From contig OW203721.1 of NCBI GenBank assembly GCA_934045075.1, forward strand, positions 19,512,714 to 19,576,713: a DNA stretch of 64,000 nucleotides. Reading direction: 5' to 3'. Position numbers and translations under genes: made by a program. Within the stretch, counting starts at the first letter, position 1; each line of letters starts with the position of its first letter. This DNA is from Yponomeuta sedellus (taxonomy: Eukaryota > Arthropoda > Insecta > Lepidoptera > Yponomeutidae). Below the pieces are notes generated by a model. It searched no databases. It had not been told where the DNA came from and saw nothing but the letters and a program-made list of their open reading frames with translations. Shown here one piece after another: positions 56,401 to 64,000 of this stretch.

Positions 56401-59400
56401 GCGACTTGTGAAGTGTACCTACTCTTTCAAACAAAATTATTTTTCTGGTTGTGCAATAAAGTGTTCTCTATCTATCTATTTTCTAAAGGATATTGACCAT
56501 TTTGTTTAAGCATCAGGCTAAACGTGAACAGAATATCAGTAAAAAGATAACTTGGTTACATAATAATTCTTATTTATTTTTAAACAAATAATTTTGCTTT
56601 CTTTGTTGTAACCATTGAACGTAAAAATAAAAAAAATATTTTGCTGGATCGACATTCTTGTTGAGATGAAAGACGCCATTGGCCTCCATTTTTAAAAGTT
56701 TCAAGTTTTTTAGGTACTGTTAGAGGGGGAGGATGGCTCTCCACAAGGTCCTTTGGAATTAAACCACTGGAATTCACTTAACTGATGTTTATTGTGAATC
56801 TCAAAACACAGCACGTACAGTTAGTCCGGAAATTTGGTAAAAAGGTCACTTCACGTAATTAAAGGTAATCCGATAGGTTTGTGAGTTAGGGCTCGACTGC
56901 CCGCGGCATGCACCTACCGCAGTTTTTATATTAGACACTGCGCGGCGACTTTACTTATGTCCGCAAAATTGGGAAAATGAGGCCATGAACCTAACAGCTT
57001 CCCCCTTTTGACGGAGCTTTATCAAAAATAAGATAAGCGAAGTTAGAAAAGGAAGAAATAACGTGGATGCTGCGAGTAAGTCGTTACAATAATAGAATTG
57101 ATGAAAATTTAAAATAGAACAATTTAAACACATTTTAAAATTTAAAGAAAAGTAAAGTCCGGTTAAAATTAAGATACTTAAAATTATTCTTCTAAATAAG
57201 AAAAACAGATTAGTGATTACTTATATTTCTAGACGAGACATAACACATCTGGTGCGTTTTAGTTTTATACAGGGGTAGTTCTGGTAAACTAGTAGCTTTC
57301 TTTTCCATTCCAGAAATATTCGATATTTCAGACATTTCAATAGAGTTATTTATTAACCTTAGGATTATTTTTACGAGTTCCGCGTCAAAAAAATAACGCA
57401 GCAAATTACATTACGCTTATTCTTAAAACAGTATTGGTATACCTTAAAAATTATAAACGATGTTGACATAATCGCAACATAGGTGAAAGTAGAATAATAG
57501 GTTCCGTATTTAACAATATGAGGTTGATTCTGTACTTTATTAATTTGGTCTTTAATTCAGCTTATGGGATGCAAGTTTTAAGGATTCTAAATTAATATTA
57601 GTTAACGAAATTGGAGATAACATTGCAATTGAATCGTTAAACAAGGCAAGTTTACAGCAATTATCCAAAGTAATATCGAAGTTTACATTTAATTGAGCAG
57701 GTAAAGTTGAAGAAGACATACGAGAAGGAACTAATTGTTGCGTTTTAAAATATGCTACACAGTCGTTTGTCAAAGAAAGAATACCTGTACCAGAGATAAT
57801 ATAGTCCTTTATCTCAGTATTACATTTTACAGTTAGTTTACTTGGGCCCGATTGAACGTAAATCCAACGATTGTCTTTAAGTTTTTGCCAAGTATCGATA
57901 TAACCATACAATATTTCGCAACTATGAAGTCACGTTGCTGAATCACGTTGAGGATTGGAAGCGCGTTGGAGTCGAGGGTGAAGATGACGGGACGAGATGA
58001 GCCAACGAGGTGTGTGTGGGCTCACCCTGTAGGTAGAGTGGTGATTTTCACGTCGACCACGATGCTGTTTTTGAAGTTGCTGGTGCGGGCTCTAGCACGA
58101 GGGGCTGAGGCTTAACGTCGACCAGTAGTGGCTGGTGCGGGCTTCACTCAGGGGGTAATGCGACGACCGGATGTGATGCAGACTTCACTCAGGGGGTGAG
58201 AGTCGATCACAAGAACCTCTGGATGCGGAGCGGTGGGGTTCTTGGCACAAGCTAATTGAATCAGCTTAGTACCAAAATCGCAGTTCTGACACCAGTTGTT
58301 AGAGGGGGAGGATGGCGCTCCACAAGGTCCTTTGGAATTAAACCACTGGAATTCACTTAACTGATGTTTATTGTGAATCTCAAAACACAGCACGAAGGTA
58401 CAGTTAGTCCGGAAATTTGGTAAAAAGGTCACTTCACGTAATTAAAGGTTTTTTCTTTTGTTGCCAGAAAAAAAAGTAATCGATTTCCGATTCGATTCTT
58501 TTCATTTACTCGTGAGGGGTTTGTGAGAAGCTAAATATATTAATTGATACACTTTTGCCTATTCATTCATTCCACACAGAACATTGTTTACAAAACACAC
58601 TAAAAAGAACATAACATAAATCATGATATGAATTATTTCCCGATCGATAATAAATTAATAATTAGTACTGGCAACACCAAGGCCGAAAGTGGCAAAAAAA
58701 GACAGGAAAAAAACTTATTAAATTGATTGTTTTTATCGTTTAAATGGTTACTCCGAAAATGTAAAAAATATTCGTGTTATTATTAATAATGACCATTTAT
58801 TACTTTGTATCATTATGAACATGCTGTTCACGCATAGCCGAAAGTGGTCAATCGTCCTTTCGAAACTTAAATAGTGGTTACTGGTTATATACAGCCTAGC
58901 GCAAGTAGGAACTTTGAAATTTTTGTTCGCATTTAGCCCCGTTTTAATGGCGGACATATTTTTGTCTCACTCTTTAATACTACTTACTCTTTCTTTGCTG
59001 TCAATGTCAAACTGAAAACATAACAAATATGGCGGAACGCGGCACATATTAGAAAGTTTTCTAGTTATTTTAAGAGTTTTAAGTTTTTTCAATATCTAGC
59101 TGTGTGTATCTTGTTGTACAGTGTTTGGTGATTTTCTTTTAATAATGGCACTGATCGGATGGTGTCGAACTTGTGCCATTTGTAAAATAAGATGCAGCCG
59201 GTCAAAGGGTACCAAAAGAAAGTTTATGAGTAAATTTCCTAGGGATGAAGACCGGTAAGTATTTCTGGCTACAGTTTTTGTCATCTTGCACAAGAGCAAG
59301 ATCATAAATTATGTTAAATAACGTAATTAACTATGAGAAAAATATTAAGATGTTTCAATGTCATAGTGATGTGCCATACACATTCAATATCGATAAAAAA

Positions 59401-62400
59401 ATATCTGATAGGACCTTGGTCAGAATTACTACTCAGTGTACGACGGGTGAATTGCTATAAGCCATAACAATGTTTCAACGATGCACAATTAGTGGCTGCG
59501 TTGAATGTGTTTTGTTTTTTAGATGCAGACAATGGGTGAAAATTGTGGAAGATCTTGCGTATATCCCCATTGAAAAACTCCACCAACATAAATATGTATG
59601 TGGAGATCATTTCAGGCCGAAAGATTTTAACAAAAAAGGAAGCCGATTAAAGAATTGGTGAGTTGTGTTATAAATTTATAATTAACACGACATTTCATGA
59701 ACAATTTATTATTTAACAAAATACGCCTTGCTTTACGTCGAACATTTGAATGTATTTTGCTCCGTCATTTAGAACGCAATATTATTATTACGTCTTAATA
59801 CATAAATGACATTACTTAGATAAACATTTTTTTACAGGGCTGTACCTTCTCTACTTATAAATGCGCCTCCTGTTCCTGATTACTTACTAGCTGAGTTTCC
59901 TTACCACGTAGCCACGTCGCGTCACTTGAAACTGGTTAGTGATTGGAATTTCTAAAATGTTTTTTTGTACTAATTTTAACTCAAAATCTTTTTTTATAAA
60001 AATGTATTTATACAATTTTTATTTTTAATGCACTAACCCGTGCTAAGGATAATTTTAAAAACCTATTTAGAGGCTAAAAATTCCACCTATGCCGGGATTC
60101 GAACCCGCGACCTCTGGCTATCCGTGCCAGCGCTCTATCCAACTGAGCCAATGGGCGACTCACCGGCATCTATTCTCTGTATTACGTACAGGCAGCGACA
60201 TCTGGCTGAAGTAGATTGCATCACTTACAGCCCCGACTACCTACTTTGCAGAGTGCTTAGTGCGAGTTTTTTAACTACTCGATCGCGTTAACGTTAACTC
60301 GTATTTCTATGGCATCGAGGAAGCGCGACCTAGCGACGAGTATGGAAATTAAAATTGCTGAGTGCGAGTTGTAATGGTTTACGTTGAGAAGTGAACACGT
60401 TTACCAGCCAAAACACGAATAAACGCGAGTGCGAGTTGTACTGTGACAGCGTTTTACCAGTTCGAACGGTTAACTTACTCATACTCACTACTCAATGCTC
60501 GATTAACGCGGTAGTGAAGTAATTCGATTGGATCTGTCAAACTCGCACTAAGCACTCCGTTAGGTTTTACATCGGAATGATATCGCTGTACCCACATGAT
60601 TATACTATTTTTATTTTTAATGCACTAACCCGTGCTAAGGATAGTATAATCATTTATTAATCATAGTATTTGATAGTTACCTATTGACTATGTAACTGTA
60701 TTATGAAGTTAAGTGGTAAACAGGAACAAACTATTTAATTTTCTTCGGACTATTCTTGCAATTGTTTATTTTCAGATTCAGCTATACAAAAACATATTAG
60801 TTGTCGAGCTTCACAAAAGAACTCTGGTACGTAGACTTTTCATGTATCGCTGAAGTTTTTTGTAACTAGTGTTTATTTACTTTGATAAATTACAAAGTGT
60901 TATCATTTTCAGCACCTTGTACAGCAGCCAAAATATCAGCAGTTGCTATTGGTCCAGCAGGATTTGACGACAATTATTGTGGCCTGGAATCTCAGAATAT
61001 CAGAACTATCCCGGTAAGTAGCATAGTTTACAAACATATTAATAATCAATGACGAATCAACTTTTTTTTACGATTTCAGCACCTGAATCCAAACCACCGA
61101 TTGATGAAGTTCGTTCAGATTGGACACCTCTAAAGAAAACCCAAATAGCTGCTGAAATAAATTCAATAGACCTTGACCACAATTATTGTGATTTGATAAT
61201 AAATAATAAAATACTAATTTCATTTGTCGTTTTATTGAAAACATTGATTTGTATTAATTTTATTAGGCTGACTGCGAAGCCCCTGGATGATAATTTATCG
61301 ATATCGATAAATGTAGTAATGTAAGTGGACGTCCCTATTGCACAGACAAGTTGTTATGTTGGCAGCACTTATTTTTGTCATTGAATTTTTGCTCTATTGG
61401 TTGGTATTGCTAACGGGGCTAAACTCATTACAAAGGCATATAGGGAGGTCCCGTCTCTTGTTTATATACTCTTTGCTTAACGCCTTCGAGTAATCGGGAT
61501 CATACAAAAATCCGACGAATTGAGAACCACCTCATTTTATTGAAGTCGGGTCGGTTATAATATAAAGTACAAACTGAACAAAAATAAACTTAGTTAAAAG
61601 AACCTTAAAAAACATAGAGTACTGAAGCATAGAGTACAATCGATTGAAGGAACTGAAGGGTTTACAGTTATATTAAATATGAAGTGACCTGGGAAACTAT
61701 TTATGATAACTTGCTGCCAATTTTATAGAAACAGTTCATGAAATTGAGAGAAAATATTTAGTTTTGGCATGAAAGGTCAATTTTGAGGTTAGAATCTTGT
61801 TAACTAAATTTTTCAAGTAAGGATAAACAGACTGTACCTACTTGGATTAACAAATTTAAACTTGTGATGTTTTAATTTCAATATCTTTCTTCGCTTACTG
61901 TTTCATAATAGAAGGACCAAGACTTCAAACACAATATAATCTTCTTCTTAGCGTGTTGATGGCAAGCTATCATGGTGAAAAGATTTATTGAGTTAGGAAC
62001 TTGCTGATTGCCCAGGGCGCGCCAAACGTAAGGGCTCAGTCAGTATGTGCTTCAGGGAAGCTTAATCACACTTTACATAATATGTGATTTCACAGTAGCA
62101 AATGCAGTATGTACTTACTTTAACTTCCTGTTTGGTGGCGTCAATGAAAGTCCTGCGGTCGCTGATCTCTCTATTGTCGATTTTAAACTTTGATGAGTTC
62201 TTCTCTACAATGCTTGAGTATTAGGTTAAGGAAGTGACATTAGATTTAGTGTGAATAGAGGTGTGTCTAGTACCTAATTCATTATTTTATGTTATTAAAG
62301 CCTTTCACATTACTCTTTATTTAATGTAGTTTTTTTTATAATCTACAAAATAGAGTTTGAGAGCTTTGAGAGGTCAAGCAAAATATCGAAATACACCTGG

Positions 62401-63829
62401 TGATAATTTAATCAGACTTTTAAAAATTTAAAATTATAGCCTTTGTAACGAAATTACTTTGGTAAAGCAGATTAATCCCAGTCTACTAGTTATATTCTAT
62501 TTAAACTTTATTATTTTATTTTTGACAAATCGTTTGGCATATATTGTATGTTCCATGTTTTTTCCTGTAATTTCTAATTATGTTTTAATTTACTTTATTC
62601 ATATCTACAATAGATGTATTTGCATTGCATGCAAAATATTCAAGTGCTGCAAATGAACATTAAACTGTGACAAGATAAATGGAAATTTTGCCAATAAATC
62701 TAACTTTGAAGACTAGGCATGACGAAAGATTTTTAAACCCTCTTTCATAATGTGCGGAGACATTTATTATAACAAAAAAACTATAGTTCAGTAATAAACT
62801 AAAGTTTAACGAAGGTTAAAGCCATTTATCTAAAATTATTTTAAATCTGTGGGATAAATCGAAAAATTTAAAACCGCTCCCAGTGTCATGGTGTCGGATC
62901 TGACGTCATACCTAGGCAAACGAACATTGCAATCACTAGTAGTCACAACAAAGCACAGGAGAAGTTTACCAATGTTTAACTAAGTGTGGCATCACATAGT
63001 GTGATTGGTGCTTCAGTCATAATGGCTGAAAGCTGTATTATCATCATTTATTTTATTGAAAATATTGATAATCTCTTTTTTTTTCTATAAAACTAAGTCA
63101 GTTTTATAAATCCTTTTAATATGTACCTTCCCCTAATACCATCATATCTTGATTATTTCTTACTGTTGTCATGCCTATTATAGTTAAAATGTTTTTCAAT
63201 TAATAAGCTAAAGTAAGAAATAATGTTGAAAATTTATACGACAATTATATAGTTTGATTTAGAGTTAGTCAGTAAATTATTGACATGTGTAAACCCAACA
63301 TGTGTTTCGTATCTTTTGTGCTTTATCTAAGTATACAATGTACATTCTCTTTGACTTTCACACCATGGGACTTACAGGCATCCAAGTATGTTGGGGGTGC
63401 ACTAAAGAAGAGGAAACACTTACTAAAATGACCACTTACTGCATTGTAAGTGTTTAAAAGAACAGACTACTGTCATTATGAATTTGTCGCTGTGATTCTT
63501 TTTCAAGGCCTGCAGAGACAACAAAGCACTGCTAGTTTTCTGGAACGAGATGGGCTCGCTGGAGTAAACACACAGCTCTGCTGATACAGCTAAACAAGGA
63601 GGTTTCTCAGAAAATCTCAGGACCAATATCTTTCTTATGAAAGCTTTTGAAAAGGATATTAATAGTGTCCTCTAAGTCTTCTAGGTCCCACTCAATGCTG
63701 CGCAGTGCATTCCTGAGCTCAGTGGAAGTCCATTCCACTTCCGGGCTAGTCGGAGCTATGGGTGCCTTGGATATCTCCTGCCAGCGCAGGTACAGGCCTC
63801 GAGTCTTGTTCAAAGCCTTGAACACCTCA
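44348..63829 (-). CDS. Syx6: Syntaxin-6 (Qc-SNARE), six coding exons, N-terminal exon outside window
   Basis: SNARE of trans-Golgi and endosomal fusion. Exons: 63829-63660, 62213-62119, 55509-55352, 54024-53866, 45515-45421, 44424-44348. Phases agree throughout. The N-terminal three-helix bundle shows EVFKALNKTRGLYLRWQE and LRSIEWDLEDLEDTI. The linker has REPLLGEES, a dileucine-like sorting candidate. The SNARE helix has QLQVISNSVGSLKTVSKQIG, and ELDEQAVMLDDL carries the zero-layer Gln. The end is DRRQWWAILILLGILVFLLI plus a few residues: a C-terminal membrane anchor with almost nothing beyond it. About 250 residues are visible. The first dozen or so (the MSxEDPFF start of relatives) must lie right of the window. 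Exon 3 follows exon 2 at a K|V junction where vertebrate STX6 is somewhat longer. Its introns host a THAP gene, an LTR relic and many repeats. Confidence 0.95.
44425..45420. other. Syx6: Syntaxin-6 last intron
   Basis: No element recognised. Confidence 0.5.
45421..45515 (-). CDS. Syx6: Syntaxin-6 exon e (SNARE helix, second half)
   Basis: MLDDLNTELENADSKLDSTI, KKVAKVLHMNN. Acceptor TTTTCAG, donor GTACGT. Confidence 0.94.
45565..45663. repeat. palindrome array 50 bp before Syntaxin-6 exon e
   Basis: GCACTAGCGCTAAGGTAATC occurs three times in direct order (45566, 45609, 45630, the first and third extended by an inverted CCTTAGCGCTAGTG), making two perfect 14-bp hairpins with TAAT loops. Each arm contains the self-complementary AGCGCT. 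Confidence 0.93.
45727..46015 (+). repeat. 5S-like SINE
   Basis: GGTGCTGGATGGGTGACC resembles the 3' part of 5S rRNA. It is followed by CGTGCTTCGCAAGGCACATT and a tail with TTGATATCAATCAA. Confidence 0.7.
46016..47440. other. Syntaxin-6 intron sequence
   Basis: Contains an (AG)n microsatellite at 46676-46694. No gene recognised. Confidence 0.4.
47940..47975. repeat. (CATA)n microsatellite
   Basis: Repeated TACATACAT units. Confidence 0.85.
47976..48125 (-). mobile_element. LINE 3' region, antisense copy 2
   Basis: Same ACTGCCACTTGCCACGATCC block as at 28430 and 52225. Truncated at TTTGCTAATACA. Confidence 0.75.
48148..48330 (+). repeat. composite SINE fragment
   Basis: GTCAAAGGCCTTATGGGCGG (as in 45925) followed by the CCCGTGCCCCAGCAGTGGGA segment shared with 14190. 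Confidence 0.65.
51081..51654. other. Syntaxin-6 intron sequence, unassigned
   Basis: AT-rich. No gene recognised. Confidence 0.35.
51655..51935. repeat. head-to-head pair of family-A SINEs
   Basis: Left copy on the minus strand (51655-51770), right copy on the plus strand (51827-51935). The right copy has A box TTTGCTCAGTTGGAAAGAGC and B box GGTTCGAATC. Together they form a long imperfect hairpin, followed by a C-run at 51958-51968. Confidence 0.88.
52170..52505 (-). mobile_element. LINE 3' region, antisense copy 3 (longest)
   Basis: Reverse complement reads MTRIEKGMLRWFGHVERT, then NVSGRAGKGRPRRTYIDQIG. This is the C-terminal end of a moth endonuclease-reverse transcriptase LINE. Confidence 0.82.
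53012..53392 (+). repeat. ~380-bp dispersed repeat, copy 1
   Basis: Homologous, in inverse orientation, to 62782-63183. Shared blocks include TTTGTTGTGACTACTAGTGA and TTTAACCTTCGTTAAACTTT. Confidence 0.85.
53400..53800 (-). mobile_element. LINE tail fragments (antisense)
   Basis: Reverse complement has GLWRSLGEGYVQQWTTQ. The plus strand has CCACTGCTGGACATAGCCCT, and a second tail-like block CCCACTGCTAGGCACAGGCC lies at 53613-53632. Confidence 0.7.
53866..54024 (-). CDS. Syx6: Syntaxin-6 exon d (SNARE helix, first half)
   Basis: SPNHFEGAYDADVMSMQDKM then the heptads to ELDEQAV. Acceptor TTGTCCACAG, donor GTGAGT. Confidence 0.94.
54070..54545 (-). repeat. 'TTAGGGTTCCGTAC' dispersed repeat
   Basis: Reverse complement starts GTTTAGGGTTCCGTACGTAA, has repeated CGTC(C)GTC, and ends near GGTTCCGTACAAATTTG. 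Related to 18688. Confidence 0.7.
54546..55351. other. Syntaxin-6 intron sequence
   Basis: No element recognised. Confidence 0.4.
55352..55509 (-). CDS. Syx6: Syntaxin-6 exon c (linker)
   Basis: VMKGKMSLNRNRDSDG...ANQTD, acceptor TTTTCGCAG, donor GTGAGG, phase 2 end. Confidence 0.92.
55989..56050. repeat. 62-bp near-perfect palindrome, 2-nt centre
   Basis: Arms of 30 bp with one mismatch (CTGGCCGGACTCTTCTGAGA...). GC-rich core in AT-rich intron. Confidence 0.95.
56051..56717. other. Syntaxin-6 intron sequence
   Basis: Nothing recognised. Confidence 0.35.
56718..58540 (-). mobile_element. env-bearing LTR retroelement, mostly deleted
   Basis: The 3' LTR (minus strand) is 56996-56718, 279 bp, TGTTAG...CTAACA. 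A G-rich polypurine tract precedes it (57009-57000). A second, truncated LTR copy starts at 58297. Beside it is TGGTGTCAGAACTGCG (58294-58279), a likely tRNA primer site. Only about 1.3 kb lies between, so gag and pol are gone. Confidence 0.85.
57552..57911 (-). pseudogene. envelope-like fragment of the LTR element
   Basis: A 119-codon frame just upstream of the 3' LTR, where env lies in insect errantivirus-type elements. The cysteine spacing around a Gly-rich turn (about residues 30-55) is like the C-terminal ectodomain of baculovirus-F-type envelope proteins. No fusion peptide, cleavage site or membrane segment is present, so it is a non-functional relic. The family call is from motif resemblance only. 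Confidence 0.5.
58541..59144. other. upstream region of the THAP gene
   Basis: Contains ACAAATATGGCGGAACGC (59023-59040). ATGGCGG is a motif often found at housekeeping promoters (YY1-like), so this is a plausible but unproven transcription start area. Confidence 0.35.
59145..59254 (+). CDS. THAP gene exon 1
   Basis: ATG at 59145, MALIGWCRTCAICKIRC..., donor GTAAGT in phase 2. Confidence 0.82.
59145..61086 (+). CDS. THAP-domain protein, six exons, nested in a Syntaxin-6 intron
   Basis: Exons: 59145-59254, 59523-59657, 59838-59934, 60776-60826, 60913-61013, 61080-61086. All have GT-AG ends and matching phases, giving 166 residues. The first 80 residues form a THAP zinc-finger DNA-binding domain: TCAICKIRC (zinc Cys pair), FPRDEDRCRQWVKIV (conserved Pro and Trp), YVCGDHFRPKDF (C-x2-H) and LKNWAVPSL (the AVP box). 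The C-terminal half is leucine/glutamine-rich (LYKNILVVELHKRTLHLVQQ) and could form a helix for dimerisation. THAP proteins include host regulators and P-element transposases. No transposase domain follows here, so a small host regulator or a domesticated fragment is likely. The end is less certain, because another frame is also open through exons 4-5. Confidence 0.78.
59523..59657 (+). CDS. THAP gene exon 2
   Basis: Acceptor TTTGTTTTTTAG, carries CRQWVKI and CGDHFRPKDF, donor GTGAGT. Confidence 0.88.
59838..59934 (+). CDS. THAP gene exon 3
   Basis: Acceptor TTTTTTACAG, completes Trp and gives AVPSLLINAPPVPDYL, donor GTTAGT. Confidence 0.82.
60015..60190 (-). repeat. SINE family A, near full-length, in THAP gene intron 3
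   Basis: Reverse complement: CCCATTGGCTCAGTTGGATA (A box), GGTTCGAATCCC (B box), CTCTAAATAGGTTTTT and the GCACGGGTTAGTGCATTAAA tail. Confidence 0.88.
60606..60645 (-). repeat. SINE family-A tail only
   Basis: TTTTTAATGCACTAACCCGT.... No head. Confidence 0.75.
60776..61086 (+). CDS. THAP gene exons 4-6 (60776-60826, 60913-61013, 61080-61086)
   Basis: Each has a TTTCAG acceptor and consensus donor. The stop TGA at 61084-61086 falls seven bases into the last exon. The 3' UTR continues to AATAAT/AATAAA-rich sequence near 61198. Confidence 0.62.
61087..62118. other. Syntaxin-6 intron right of the THAP gene
   Basis: Includes the THAP 3' UTR and a reverse 'ACCGACTTCAA'-type repeat word at 61540-61557. 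Confidence 0.4.
62119..62213 (-). CDS. Syx6: Syntaxin-6 exon b
   Basis: Reads (S)IVEKNSSKFKIDNREISDR (one residue stretch of the exon) to KQEVK, donor GTAAGT. Start at 62213 is the only one that keeps the frame with exon a. Confidence 0.9.
62214..63659 (-). other. Syx6: minor-spliceosome (U12-type) intron, apparent AT-AA ends
   Basis: The 5' site is ATATCCTTTT, a full match to the U12 AT-type consensus. The branch site TTCCTTAAC (62233-62225) matches the U12 consensus exactly and lies about 12 nt from the 3' end. The in-frame 3' end is ...TACTCAA|GCATTG, so AT-AA. Splicing at the AG one base on gives an immediate stop. Splicing at the AC four bases earlier shifts frame. Confidence 0.8.
62782..63183 (-). 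repeat. ~400-bp dispersed repeat, copy 2 (inverse of 53012)
   Basis: Lies inside the U12-type intron. Orientation is opposite to copy 1. Confidence 0.85.
63660..63829 (-). CDS. Syx6: Syntaxin-6 exon a (N-terminal bundle)
   Basis: Acceptor GTATTTTTAG. The exon ends ...GACACTATTA before the U12-type donor ATATCCTTTT. Confidence 0.93.
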
Positions 63830-64000
63830 CTAAAAATACATTACAGTTCATGTTATTACAACTTGCTGCCTTGCTTGTCACAAAAAATATGGAAAGATGC
63901 TGTGTAAAATAATTAAACTTAATGTTGTGCTGCATGTTGGTACAAATCGAAGAATTATAATCATTATTTACAGAATGCTGTAACATGTACATTAGTCCTT

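Noticed and set aside
62212..63659. AT-AG or AT-AC ends for the Syntaxin-6 intron
   Set aside because: AG use gives an immediate stop (ATT ACA TTG TAG). AC use shifts the frame. Only AA keeps the conserved ...ISIVE junction.

Overview
The window looks like nuclear DNA of a moth or butterfly (Lepidoptera). It is AT-rich and intron-rich. It is full of tRNA- and 5S-derived SINEs, RTE/Jockey-type LINE tails, mariner, hAT and Harbinger-like MITEs, and the 'TTAGGGTTCCGTAC' and 'ACCGACTTCAAAA' repeats that I know from lepidopteran genomes. I could not run any search. All gene models below come from reading exons, splice sites and reading phases by eye.

Four host genes can be built. (1) The 5' end of a phospholipase C-gamma gene (minus strand, 14684-12966): two exons give the start and the N-terminal PH domain. 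The rest must lie left of the window. (2) A secreted trypsin-fold serine protease homologue (plus strand, 31410-41521): eight exons in continuous phase, with all three catalytic residues replaced. It carries a 27-nt microexon inside a 74-bp tandem duplication, and a decaying array of exon-plus-donor copies. (3) Syntaxin-6 (minus strand, 63829-44348): six coding exons from the N-terminal bundle to the membrane anchor. One intron has minor-spliceosome (U12-type) signals and appears to be AT-AA. The first coding exon is right of the window. (4) A small THAP-domain gene (plus strand, 59145-61086) nested antisense in a Syntaxin-6 intron.

Most of the rest is mobile DNA. 1-12.9 kb: a BEL/Pao retrotransposon inserted in a mariner, a Jockey-like LINE split by an insertion with A8/T8 clusters at both ends, and an RTE fragment; these probably lie in PLC-gamma intron 2. 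13-30 kb: LINE tails, SINEs, a mariner carrying a SINE with a 10-bp target duplication, and a degenerate Transib transposon (the family related to RAG1) bounded by CACGGTG ends and containing a foldback element. 41.8-43.9 kb: an 820-bp hAT-type element with a perfect 8-bp duplication and a Harbinger-like MITE. 47.7-51.1 kb: a decayed multi-exon gene-like unit of unknown identity with a duplicated exon. 56.7-58.5 kb: remains of an env-bearing LTR element.

A recurrent oddity is the number of perfect or near-perfect short-loop palindromes that do not look like transposon ends. The genes do not form a pathway. Syntaxin-6 is a trans-Golgi/endosome SNARE, PLC-gamma is a signalling enzyme, and the protease homologue is probably secreted.
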